From PUPG01 sp041686485 (GTDB taxonomy: Bacteria; Bacteroidota; Bacteroidia; Bacteroidales; UBA7960): a stretch of DNA of 10,840 nt. The stretch's first letter is position 1, and every line of letters begins with the position of its first letter. The translations under genes and the position numbers were made by a program. Shown here piece after piece: positions 1 through 6,513 of the stretch. The stretch covers positions 1 through 10,840 of the forward strand of contig JAWLDT010000077.1 of assembly GCA_041686485.1 (NCBI GenBank), in the 5' to 3' direction. Under the pieces are notes generated by a model that saw only the letters and a program-made list of their open reading frames with translations, did no database searches and was not told where the DNA came from.

Positions 1-17
1 CAGCACCTGGGCTGCGT
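1..17 (-). repeat. Dispersed hairpin repeat, copy cut by the window edge
   Basis: Read on the minus strand this is ACGCAGCCCAGGTGCTG. It matches 17 bases of the copy at 10804-10820 with one mismatch. CAGC and GCTG flank a 6-nt loop, and the full copy at 10804 suggests the stem would be 7 bp if the missing bases were present. It lies in non-coding sequence. The likely class is a REP-like extragenic palindrome, which is inferred only from form and dispersal. Confidence 0.6.
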
Positions 18-32
18 TCCCGCAACATGAAA

Positions 33-62
33 CTGAGACCTGGAAGCTGAGATCTCACCGTT
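33..62. repeat. Degenerate heptamer tandem array
   Basis: The bases divide into seven-base units CTGAGAC, CTGGAAG, CTGAGAT and CTCACCG, followed by TT. Three units share CTGRRA, and the fourth resembles the TTCACCG unit next to the gap at 7217-7232. The units include a TGAGATCTCA palindrome at 48-57. The array is non-coding and its function is unknown. The rest of 63-226 shows only an AT-rich leader with one promoter-like match. Confidence 0.5.
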
Positions 63-120
63 ATGATGAATATTGAAAAAAACACCAGAATTGTATATTT
101 TTACATAAACAGCATAGAGT

Positions 121-128
121 TATATTTG
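121..128 (+). promoter_or_regulatory. Possible Bacteroidota -7 element for the lipoprotein pair
   Basis: TATATTTG matches the Bacteroidota -7 consensus TAnnTTTG exactly and would give a leader of about 90 nt before the ATG at 227. No TTTG lies 19-21 nt upstream. The nearest TTG, at 91-93, is 27 nt away, so the -33 half is missing and the call is weak. Confidence 0.3.
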
Positions 129-226
129 GAGTACTATTAGTATCTTTATACATTCCAATCAAAAGATCAAAACCTGCACAATAACTGAACAAACATGTAC
201 TATTTATCCAATTAACATTAAAGACG

Positions 227-811
227 ATGAATAAAACGATCATTTTAACCCTGTTGGCGGCAATTCTGCTGGCCGGTGGCTGCCAGCGGCGTACTGTAAC
301 ACGTGTAGACACCGATCAGGCGATTGACCTGAGCGGCCGCTGGAATGATACCGACTCAAGGATGGTGGCCGAAGAGATGATTAACGATGTACTGAACCGC
401 CCCTGGCTTAACAGTTTTGAAGAACAGCATAACGAAAGGCCGGTGGTGATTGTAGGCGATGTGTTAAACCGGACGCACGAACATATCGATGCTGAAACAT
501 TCATCCGGAATATGGAGCGTGAGTTTATTAACAGTGGCATGGTCCGTGTGGTTCAGGATGCTGAGTTCAGGGAACAGCTACGCGAAGAACGGGCCGACCA
601 GCACGAGTTTGCCGACCCGGAGACTATCGCCGCATGGCGAAAAGAGGTAGGTGCTGACTTCATGCTTACAGGCACCATTAATTCCATTGTGGATGAATAC
701 GGTCGCGAAAAGGTCGTCTTTTATCAGGTTAACCTCGAGCTGACCGACATGGAGACCAATGAAAAGGTGTGGATCGGTGAAAAACAGATCCGGAAAACCG
801 TCCAAAACTGA
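227..811 (+). CDS. lpoB: LpoB-like penicillin-binding protein activator lipoprotein
   Basis: This is a 194-residue lipoprotein. A hydrophobic signal segment (residues 4-18) ends in the lipobox LAGGC, making Cys19 the lipidated residue. The rest matches the LpoB fold family: an opening GRWNDTDSR at about 36-44, then RPVVIVGDVLNRT, an E-x-F-x-R helix, GADFMLTGTINS, and a final VNLELTDMETNEKVWIGE. In Enterobacteria LpoB is an outer-membrane lipoprotein that contacts PBP1b and stimulates its peptidoglycan synthesis. The same role here is inferred from the family. The segment between Cys19 and the folded core is only about 15-20 residues and lacks the long Pro-rich linker of E. coli LpoB, so reach through the periplasm may differ. 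The ATG at 227 gives a well-formed signal peptide. A COG3014-type lipoprotein gene starts 12 bp downstream, and I infer that the two are co-transcribed. Confidence 0.78.
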   Translation: MNKTIILTLLAAILLAGGCQRRTVTRVDTDQAIDLSGRWNDTDSRMVAEEMINDVLNRPWLNSFEEQHNERPVVIVGDVLNRTHEHIDAETFIRNMEREFINSGMVRVVQDAEFREQLREERADQHEFADPETIAAWRKEVGADFMLTGTINSIVDEYGREKVVFYQVNLELTDMETNEKVWIGEKQIRKTVQN

Positions 812-823
812 TAAACTGATCCT

Positions 824-2263
824 ATGTTTCTCAGGCAAAGGTGTATGTTGACTCCGGAACGACTTTCTGGCCGGAAAGCATTCGTTGTGGCCATTGGATT
901 TTTGGCAATGATCCTGAGTCTTTCCGGCTGTCGCACCTATTATCAAAAGCAACAGGATTTTCACCGGCATTTCGAATCCGGCAATATCGTCGCAGCTGCC
1001 GGGGAGCTTGAGGATGACAGCCGGGCTGATCGCCGGAGAAACAGGCTGCTTTACCTGATGAACCAGGGGGTTGTCGAGCAAATGCTGGGAAACTATCAGA
1101 AGAGCAATGAGTATCTTGAACAGGCGTATGTACTGGGGGAGGATTACCACAATGATCTTACCAATACAGCCCTGACACTGTTGGTTAATCCAAAGGTGAC
1201 AGATTACAAGGGCGAGCCATTTGAGTTACTGATGATCCATTACTACAAAGCCATGAACTTCATTCAGTTGGGCGACATGGACGCTGCCCTGGTTGAATGC
1301 CGCCGGCTAAACATCAAGCTGAATGCCCTGGAAGACCGCTATGAGGGCGATAACCGGTATCGCCGGGATGCCTTCATCCATAACCTTATGGGTATCATCT
1401 ACGACGCCTCGGGCGAATACAACAATGCTTTCATCGCGTATCGCAATGCGCTCAACATTTATGAGGAGGACTATAAGCCCCTTTACGGAATAGGGCCTCC
1501 GGAACAGCTTAAGGCTGATCTCCTGCGCGCCGCTTACCGAACCGGCTTTCATGACCAGGTAGATTTCTATGAGAAGCGTTTTGGAATGGATTTTCATCCG
1601 GCGATGGCATTGGAGGCTGGCGGGGACCTGGTCTTTTTCTGGCAAAATGGCCTGGGACCTGTAAAAACCGAGAAAAGTCTCAACTTTACGCTTGTGCGCG
1701 GTCAAGGGGGGTCTATGCATTTTGTGAATAATGAAGCCGGCCTCTCTTTTCCGGTATCTTCCTCACAGCGCGAAAGAACCGGTAGCCTTGGCGACTTGCG
1801 TGTCGTCCGTGTGGCATTCCCGGAATACACCCAACGCCAACCGGTCTATCACTCCGCCCTTTTGCGATCTGGTGACCATACCGTACCCTTTCATTTGGCC
1901 CAGGATATCAATGCCATCGCTTTCCAGGCCATGGATGACAGGATGTTCAAAGAGATGGGCACGGCCCTGTTGCGGCTGGCTCTTCGTGAAGCTACCGAGC
2001 AACGCATCCGTAAGGAAGATGAAAACATTGGTGCCCTCTTTGGTCTATTGGGTGCTGTCAGTGAACAGGCAGATACGCGCAACTGGCAAACCCTGCCACA
2101 TAGTATTCTCTATACCAGGATACAGCTCCCTGAAGGACCACACACCCTGGAACTTGAACTGCAACGTCCTGATGGAAGCACAGCACAAACAGTGTCACTG
2201 GATACTACTATCAAAGATGGTCAGACAAGCTTTGTGAATTTTCATACCCCGCACACCAAATAA
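824..2263 (+). CDS. COG3014-type TPR lipoprotein
   Basis: This is a 479-residue predicted lipoprotein of unknown biochemical function. A basic N-terminus is followed by a hydrophobic stretch (about 19-34) and the lipobox LSGC with Cys36. Starting at Met8 (base 845) would shorten the N-region and is equally possible. Three TPR-like helical hairpins are visible at about 76-108 (GNYQKSNEYLEQA), 132-165 (GDMDAALVECRRL) and 184-217 (GEYNNAFIAYRNAL), which suggests a protein-binding scaffold. The C-terminal part contains DTRNWQTLPHSILYTRIQLP followed by EGPHTLEL, a pattern I associate with the COG3014 lipoproteins that often accompany LpoB-like genes. Its start 12 bp after the LpoB-like stop supports an operon. 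I infer that the pair acts together at the outer membrane, possibly in envelope or peptidoglycan assembly. The partner and the exact role are unknown. Confidence 0.72.
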   Translation: MFLRQRCMLTPERLSGRKAFVVAIGFLAMILSLSGCRTYYQKQQDFHRHFESGNIVAAAGELEDDSRADRRRNRLLYLMNQGVVEQMLGNYQKSNEYLEQAYVLGEDYHNDLTNTALTLLVNPKVTDYKGEPFELLMIHYYKAMNFIQLGDMDAALVECRRLNIKLNALEDRYEGDNRYRRDAFIHNLMGIIYDASGEYNNAFIAYRNALNIYEEDYKPLYGIGPPEQLKADLLRAAYRTGFHDQVDFYEKRFGMDFHPAMALEAGGDLVFFWQNGLGPVKTEKSLNFTLVRGQGGSMHFVNNEAGLSFPVSSSQRERTGSLGDLRVVRVAFPEYTQRQPVYHSALLRSGDHTVPFHLAQDINAIAFQAMDDRMFKEMGTALLRLALREATEQRIRKEDENIGALFGLLGAVSEQADTRNWQTLPHSILYTRIQLPEGPHTLELELQRPDGSTAQTVSLDTTIKDGQTSFVNFHTPHTK

Positions 2264-2359
2264 CAAACAATTCCTGACGCCATTATAGCCAAAGCATACA
2301 GGGAGCCCAGGGCCGAACAGAGCCATGGTCAACCATTCCCGGCAGTCTTTTGTTTTCTT

Positions 2360-2387
2360 GCCAAAAACCAAAAGCCAACGGCAAACC
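2360..2387. repeat. Degenerate heptamer array in convergent intergenic region
   Basis: Seven-base units GCCAAAA, ACCAAAA, GCCAACG and GCAAACC follow one another. They drift in sequence but keep the period. The array lies between the convergent lipoprotein operon and mazG, where a terminator would be expected, but I see no GC-rich hairpin with a T-run in 2264-2484. The period matches the arrays at 33-62 and 7192-7232. Confidence 0.5.
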
Positions 2388-2413
2388 CAAACATAATAAT
2401 ATCTAGACCTTTA

Positions 2414-2446
2414 GACATTTCGAAAATTTCGACATTTCGACATTTG
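2414..2446. repeat. Short octamer tandem repeat (GACATTTC)
   Basis: GACATTTC at 2414-2421 and 2431-2438 and GACATTTG at 2439-2446 are separated by a related 9-mer, GAAAATTTC. The repeat is AT-rich and non-coding, close to the 3' end of mazG. Replication slippage is the simplest origin. No function is evident. Confidence 0.5.
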
Positions 2447-2484
2447 AAAACCTGTTGAGATGAAGAAACACGGAGTGGTATTGG

Positions 2485-3270
2485 CTAAATGCCTTCACCG
2501 CCCTCCATTCGTTTGGCCTCATTCCAGAATACATCCATTTCATCAAGATTCATTTTTTTCATGTTTTTGCCGGCTTTTTTGGCCTCTGCCTCCAGGTACT
2601 CAAACCGTTTAAAGAATTTTTTGTTGGTTCGTTCGAGGGCATTTTCAGGATTGACATCAATAAAGCGGGCATAATTAACCAGTGCAAACAGGAGGTCTCC
2701 AAACTCATCTTCGATCTTCTGTTTAGAAGCCCCCTCATCCACCTCTTTTTTCAGCTCATGCAGCTCCTCCTGCACCTTATCCCACACCTGATGCGGTTCC
2801 TCCCAGTCGAACCCAACACCCTTCACCTTATCCTGAATGCGGTATGCTTTGATCATGGCAGGCAACGATGGGGGAACACCGGAGAGGACACGCTTTTTCC
2901 CGGTTTTAAGCTTTATTTTTTCCCAGTTGTCTTTTACATCGTCCGCTGAAGTCACTTCGACATCCCCATAAATGTGGGGATGTCTGTTGATAAGCTTTTG
3001 ACTGATGGTTTCCAGTACTTCAGTGATGTCAAAGCTGCCCTTCTCGGAGGCTATCTTTGCATAGAAAACGATATGCAACATCAGGTCGCCCAGCTCTCCT
3101 TTTAGTTCTTCCATGTCATTATCCAGAATGGCATCAGCCAGCTCGTAGGTTTCTTCTATGGTAAGATGCCGCAAGCTTTCCATGGTTTGCTTTTTGTCCC
3201 ACGGGCATTTGTTCCGCAGGTCATCCATGATATCCAGCAATTGCTGAAACGCTTTGAGTCGTTTATCCAT
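2485..3270 (-). CDS. mazG: MazG nucleoside triphosphate pyrophosphohydrolase
   Basis: This is a full-length two-domain MazG of 261 residues (E. coli MazG is about 263). The family hydrolyses (d)NTPs to the monophosphate and pyrophosphate, which clears aberrant nucleotides and can lower ppGpp. The N-terminal domain has CPWD at 22-25, the acidic helix EETYEL at 39-44 and GELGDL at 58-63. NRHPHIYGD follows at 95-103. The C-terminal domain repeats the metal-binding pattern with EELHEL at 168-173 and DEFGDLLFAL at 188-197. Both acidic sets (E39/E40/E43 with E59/D62, and E168/E169/E172 with E189/D192) are intact, so activity is expected. The start is ATG. The gene follows the IPExxxVDY gene after 77 bp without a recognisable promoter, so read-through from upstream is likely but unproven. 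No terminator is seen after the stop. Confidence 0.95.
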   Translation of the reverse strand: MDKRLKAFQQLLDIMDDLRNKCPWDKKQTMESLRHLTIEETYELADAILDNDMEELKGELGDLMLHIVFYAKIASEKGSFDITEVLETISQKLINRHPHIYGDVEVTSADDVKDNWEKIKLKTGKKRVLSGVPPSLPAMIKAYRIQDKVKGVGFDWEEPHQVWDKVQEELHELKKEVDEGASKQKIEDEFGDLLFALVNYARFIDVNPENALERTNKKFFKRFEYLEAEAKKAGKNMKKMNLDEMDVFWNEAKRMEGGEGI

Positions 3271-3347
3271 TGTATATGGTTTTTGTCAGTTTTATAGTCA
3301 GAAATGCAGGCATTCGTCCTGTCAGCAAGTATGTCCTATTTTTATCT

Positions 3348-3815
3348 TTATGGCCGGTCAGCTTTTGTCAGAAACATCTCAAAATCGTATAAGAAAGCGC
3401 CGGCCTTTTGGGCAAGCTTCTCATCAAAACTATAAGCAGCATCGATCATTGGTATGGCACGCAGGCTGCTTATCAGCGTGTTGAAGGTTTCTGTGTCAAC
3501 CGGTTCTTCGCCCTGCTGTACAAGCATCAAAAAGTCGGGCGCGGGTGACACGTCAACCAACAAGTCCTCCGTGCTTTTGTTCGACACCAGGTAATGGCTT
3601 GTCATGATTTTGGGGTCGTGACAGGCATACACGGAGAATTTCCCGGATGAAGGGGGTTCTTCTTTTACTGGCTGAAAGTCGGGAAGTCGTTTGAGCCCGA
3701 TATGAAGGTGGTTGTTGATCAGCCAGCACAAGCGATAGTCTTTTTGGGCTGAAAACAGTCCGATGACACTGAATTCAGGTGTGAATGTTGTATGTAATTT
3801 CCGTTTTTTAGCCAT
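3348..3815 (-). CDS. IPExxxVDY family protein (small, function unknown)
   Basis: This 155-residue protein is assigned to the Bacteroidota IPExxxVDY family by position directly after rnc and by its internal pattern: KDYRLCWLINNHL at 25-37, a short YLVSNKS strand at 75-81, a hydrophobic DFLMLV strand at 94-99 and a closing LRAIPMIDAAYSFD. The eponymous signature is degenerate: the expected IPExxxVDY positions read VDVSPAPDF (87-95). The family has no established biochemical role that I know of. I chose the ATG at 3815 because the longer frame to 3878 would start with TTG and would lie upstream of the transcription start expected from the promoter at 3853-3883. The stretch is free of transmembrane segments and looks cytosolic. 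The rnc stop lies 90 bp upstream and mazG follows after 77 bp. Confidence 0.75.
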   Translation of the reverse strand: MAKKRKLHTTFTPEFSVIGLFSAQKDYRLCWLINNHLHIGLKRLPDFQPVKEEPPSSGKFSVYACHDPKIMTSHYLVSNKSTEDLLVDVSPAPDFLMLVQQGEEPVDTETFNTLISSLRAIPMIDAAYSFDEKLAQKAGAFLYDFEMFLTKADRP

Positions 3816-3852
3816 GAACAACCCTTCGGAATAATGTGCCGGTATCCTGTTG

Positions 3853-3883
3853 CAAAAGTAAGGTTTGATGGGGAACAATCAAA
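3853..3883 (-). promoter_or_regulatory. Bacteroidota-type promoter for the IPExxxVDY gene
   Basis: On the minus strand TTTG (3880-3883) is followed after 19 nt by TACTTTTG (3853-3860), an exact match to TAnnTTTG with the usual spacing. Transcription should begin near 3847, about 30 nt before the ATG at 3815. It sits just past the rnc stop, so this gene, and perhaps mazG, can be expressed independently of the upstream operon. It is the best promoter match in the window. Confidence 0.6.
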
Positions 3884-3905
3884 GGAGGAATAGTTGTATT
3901 ATGTA

Positions 3906-4646
3906 TTATAGTGGGTTATCCTGTTGGATCAGTTGTTCCCAGGCCTGTCGCGCCGCGTGTTGTTCTGCCTTTTTGATAGAAAAGCCCTCACCACGGCCGG
4001 CGAGATGGTTCTCTATGATCAGTTCAATACTATATGATTTACCCTTTTTCCCGTTTTCTTCTGTTTTAACGGTTTTAAAGGCGACATCTTTTTTCTCTTT
4101 TTGCGCCCATTCGATCACCTTGCTTTTAAAGTTGGTATCACTGACCATTAGCTGGTCAATGTCGAGATGGGTTTGGATGATCTGTTTGATGATCAAATCT
4201 TTTGTAAAGCTGTATCCTTTATCGATATATACGGCGCCAATGAATGCTTCAAATGCATCCCCGGGAATGGAGGAACCTGGCATGCCACTGTCTTTATGAG
4301 CCTGAATAAGGTTGTCGAGGCCAAGTTTCTTGGATAGGGCATTCAGGTTGTGCCGGCTGACGATCCGGGAGCGCATCTCAGTCAGGAAACCTTCTTCTTT
4401 AAAGGGAAATTTTTTGAACAGGAAATCGGCAACGACAGCCCCTAGTATGGCGTCTCCCAGGTATTCGAGCCGCTCATTGCTATGTTTGAAGCCGTTGTTG
4501 ATGCAGGGAGCCACTGACTTATGACGGAAGGCCAGTTTGTAGATGGCCACATTCTTAGGGGAATAGGAAAAAATGTTCTGAATGGCTTCCGCCAAAGCCT
4601 GGTCTGACGTGCTTCGTTTTCGCCGGATAGGATTAAAAAGGCGCAA
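3906..4646 (-). CDS. rnc: Ribonuclease III
   Basis: This 246-residue endonuclease cleaves double-stranded RNA in rRNA precursors and structured mRNAs. The catalytic domain carries the signature NERLEYLGDAIL (57-68) and GDAFEAFIGAVYID (129-142), giving metal ligands E61, D65, D130 and E133. A C-terminal double-stranded RNA-binding domain spans about 172-243 and ends in KKAEQHAARQAWEQL. The first codon is TTG at 4644-4646, 9 bp after the fabF stop, and no in-frame ATG occurs before the catalytic domain. Another TTG at residue 18 (near 4595) would still leave the whole nuclease domain. The proposed start lies inside a -7-like sequence, TAACTTTG (4644-4651), but no -33 element stands at the right distance. 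The fabF-rnc order is typical of Bacteroidota. Confidence 0.95.
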   Translation of the reverse strand: MRLFNPIRRKRSTSDQALAEAIQNIFSYSPKNVAIYKLAFRHKSVAPCINNGFKHSNERLEYLGDAILGAVVADFLFKKFPFKEEGFLTEMRSRIVSRHNLNALSKKLGLDNLIQAHKDSGMPGSSIPGDAFEAFIGAVYIDKGYSFTKDLIIKQIIQTHLDIDQLMVSDTNFKSKVIEWAQKEKKDVAFKTVKTEENGKKGKSYSIELIIENHLAGRGEGFSIKKAEQHAARQAWEQLIQQDNPL

Positions 4647-4655
4647 AGTTACAGG

Positions 4656-5909
4656 TTATTGTTCAAACTTCTTAAATGCCAGACTTGCATTATGTCCGCC
4701 GAACCCAAAGGTGTTTGAAAGCGCCAGATTCACGCGTCTTTCTTTGGCTTTATTGAAGGTGAAGTCGAGCTTATCGTCTATCTCGGGGTCCAGGTTAAAA
4801 TGGTTGATGGTTGGTGGCACGATATCATGCTTGATAGCCAGGATGGTGGCGACAGCTTCTGCTCCTCCGGCTGCTCCCAGCAGGTGTCCGGTCATCGACT
4901 TTGTTGCATTGATACTGATGTCATAGGCATGTTCACCAAATAATGACACGATGGCTCTGGGTTCAGCAATGTCGCCCAAAGGGGTGGAGGTGCCGTGGGT
5001 ATTGATATGGTCTACGTCGGATGGTTTAAAACCGGCATCGCTCAATGCATTTTCCATGACCTTAATCGCGCCAAAGCCTTCGGGGTGCGGACTTGTCATG
5101 TGGTAAGCATCGGCAGACATACCGCCGCCAACCACTTCTGCATATATGTTGGCTCCCCGTTTACGGGCATGCTCCAGCTCTTCAAAGATGACGGTGCCGC
5201 CACCTTCACCCAGTACAAAGCCATCACGATCTTTATCAAAAGGACGTGAAGCTGTTTTGGGGTCATCATTGCGCACGGAAATTGCATGCATCGCACTAAA
5301 TCCACCTACACCGGCATCATTGATGGCCGATTCTGAACCGCCACTGATGAACATATCTGCTTTCCCCAGGCGAATCAGGTTGAAGCTGTCTATCAGTGCG
5401 TTGGCAGAAGAAGCACAGGCTGATGTCGTGGTGTAATTAGGACCACGAAGGCCGTATTTGATAGAGATGTGGCCGGCAGCAATGTCAGCGATCATCTTGG
5501 GGATAAAGAAGGGGCTGAAACGTGGCGGGCCATCACTTTTGGCATATTCAGATACCTCCTTCAGGAAGGTTTCAAGACCCCCAATGCCACTTCCCCAGAT
5601 CACACCGATGCGGTCTAAGTCAAGCTTATCCAGATCTAGCCGGGCATCTTCAATGGCTTCTTTTGTGGAAATCATCGCGTATTGCGTGAAAGGATCGTAC
5701 TTACGCGCTTCTTTACGTTCGAAATGATCCTGGATCCGGTAATCTTTTAGCTCACAAGCTATTTGGGTTTTAAACTGTGATGCATCAAACTTCGTTATCA
5801 TATCGGCACCACTTACCCCATTTATCAGTGACTCCCAAAAATCAGACGTGTTATTGCCTATCGGGGTCAATACGCCAAGCCCGGTAACAACCACTCTCTT
5901 GAGTTCCAT
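4656..5909 (-). CDS. fabF: Beta-ketoacyl-ACP synthase II
   Basis: This 417-residue condensing enzyme extends acyl-ACP with malonyl-ACP in type II fatty acid synthesis. The thiolase fold opens with KRVVVTGLGVLTPIGNN (4-20). The Cys-His-His catalytic set is intact: Cys165 in TTSACASSANAL, His305 in NTHGTSTPLGD, and His342 in KSMTGHLLGAAGG with Lys337 beside it. The glycine-rich loop FGFGGHN is at 401-407. Length and motifs are those of FabF rather than FabB. It follows acpP after 107 bp that contain a long hairpin and a palindrome, and precedes rnc by 9 bp. The hairpin could set a lower level of fabF than of its carrier protein gene. Confidence 0.97.
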   Translation of the reverse strand: MELKRVVVTGLGVLTPIGNNTSDFWESLINGVSGADMITKFDASQFKTQIACELKDYRIQDHFERKEARKYDPFTQYAMISTKEAIEDARLDLDKLDLDRIGVIWGSGIGGLETFLKEVSEYAKSDGPPRFSPFFIPKMIADIAAGHISIKYGLRGPNYTTTSACASSANALIDSFNLIRLGKADMFISGGSESAINDAGVGGFSAMHAISVRNDDPKTASRPFDKDRDGFVLGEGGGTVIFEELEHARKRGANIYAEVVGGGMSADAYHMTSPHPEGFGAIKVMENALSDAGFKPSDVDHINTHGTSTPLGDIAEPRAIVSLFGEHAYDISINATKSMTGHLLGAAGGAEAVATILAIKHDIVPPTINHFNLDPEIDDKLDFTFNKAKERRVNLALSNTFGFGGHNASLAFKKFEQ

Positions 5910-5921
5910 TCCAATCGATTT

Positions 5922-5939
5922 TGTTTAACATGTTAAACA
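5922..5939. promoter_or_regulatory. Perfect 18-bp palindrome upstream of fabF
   Basis: TGTTTAACATGTTAAACA is a perfect palindrome ending 13 bp upstream of the fabF start codon. It overlaps the base of the acpP-fabF hairpin by three bases (5937-5939), so the two could not form together in RNA. It could be an operator for a dimeric regulator or a small RNA hairpin near the fabF start. No regulator is assigned. Confidence 0.5.
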
Positions 5940-5995
5940 GAGCCCACATGGGTCGCTCGCCTGCTATGCGATGTAACCAGACATGTGGGCTCTGT
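5937..5995 (-). terminator. Long intercistronic hairpin between acpP and fabF
   Basis: The arms at 5937-5950 (ACAGAGCCCACATG on the plus strand) and 5982-5995 (CATGTGGGCTCTGT) are perfectly complementary over 14 bp with a 31-nt loop. The loop has its own 4-bp TCGC/GCGA pair at 5957-5971. In the acpP-to-fabF direction the stem ends in ..CTCTGT and is followed by TTAACA, a short U-rich stretch rather than a full U-run. A partial terminator or a 3'-end stabiliser that raises acpP over fabF fits better than a strong terminator. This role is inferred. Confidence 0.55.
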
Positions 5996-6016
5996 CCTTA
6001 AAACAACATCCTTTTG

Positions 6017-6253
6017 TTACTTGTTGCTATTTTCAATATACTCAATAGCTTCACCTACCGTGCTGATTTTTTCAGCCTGGTCGTCAGGAATAGCAATGTT
6101 GAACTCTTTTTCAAATTCCATGATGAGTTCTACAGTGTCCAAAGAGTCCGCACCCAGGTCATTTGTAAAACTTGCTTCGGGTGTTACTTCTTTTTCATCC
6201 ACACCAAGCTTATCAACAATGATAGCTTTTACTCTTGTTGTAATGTCAGACAT
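6017..6253 (-). CDS. acpP: Acyl carrier protein
   Basis: This is a 78-residue acidic four-helix carrier protein. After phosphopantetheine is attached to Ser37 in the motif GADSLDTVEL (34-43), it carries growing acyl chains between the enzymes of type II fatty acid synthesis. The length, the acidic helix II after the serine, and the final GEAIEYIE are standard for AcpP. The ATG at 6253 is preceded at 6264-6276 by TTTTGTTAAACAG (plus strand), which resembles sequence before fabF. The upstream 260 bp to purN holds two -7-like matches and no gene. Direct neighbourhood with fabF is typical. Confidence 0.97.
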   Translation of the reverse strand: MSDITTRVKAIIVDKLGVDEKEVTPEASFTNDLGADSLDTVELIMEFEKEFNIAIPDDQAEKISTVGEAIEYIENSNK

Positions 6254-6379
6254 GGTTTTTCACTTTTTTGTTAAACAGGCTGCAAAGAAAAATATTAAAA
6301 TCGGTATAAACAACTTTTTTGCTTTGAATTTTGTTTAAAACACTTTAATGCACTGATATGCAGCAATATGTGTGCCGGC

Positions 6380-6387
6380 CAAAATTA
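6380..6387 (-). promoter_or_regulatory. Possible -7 element for acpP (proximal)
   Basis: Minus-strand TAATTTTG matches TAnnTTTG exactly, about 125 nt upstream of the acpP start. No TTTG lies at the usual distance upstream. It is an alternative or addition to the match at 6474-6481. Confidence 0.3.
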
Positions 6388-6473
6388 GCTACTCCACACC
6401 TTTTCCCTTGCTTTTATTGGTTTCTATTACGTCTCTTATGCATTTCCGGCCGGCTATTATTCCAGCATAGACA

Positions 6474-6481
6474 CAAATATA
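6474..6481 (-). promoter_or_regulatory. Possible -7 element for acpP (distal)
   Basis: Minus-strand TATATTTG matches TAnnTTTG exactly, 33 nt after the purN stop. A -33 TTTG is not visible. A promoter somewhere in the 260-bp purN-acpP interval is expected because carrier protein is needed in large amounts. Which of the two matches is used cannot be decided from sequence. Confidence 0.35.
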
Positions 6482-6513
6482 ATGAAAATTCTAATACAGT
6501 TGGTCTTCGAACA

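Noticed and set aside
578..1150. 190-residue reading frame on the minus strand
   Set aside because: It lies antisense across the end of the LpoB-like gene and the start of the TPR lipoprotein gene, both of which have clear signal peptides and family motifs. The antisense product shows no recognisable domain.
2264..2484. Bidirectional terminator between convergent genes
   Set aside because: Only a 5-bp ATGGT/ACCAT arm pair with a 2-nt loop was found, near 2324-2335, and no GC-rich stem with a T-run.
4644..4651. TAACTTTG as an independent rnc promoter
   Set aside because: The -7 consensus matches, but the nearest TTTG on the minus strand (4664-4667) is only 12 nt away and the element overlaps the likely start codon. 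It is kept as a question, not as a feature.
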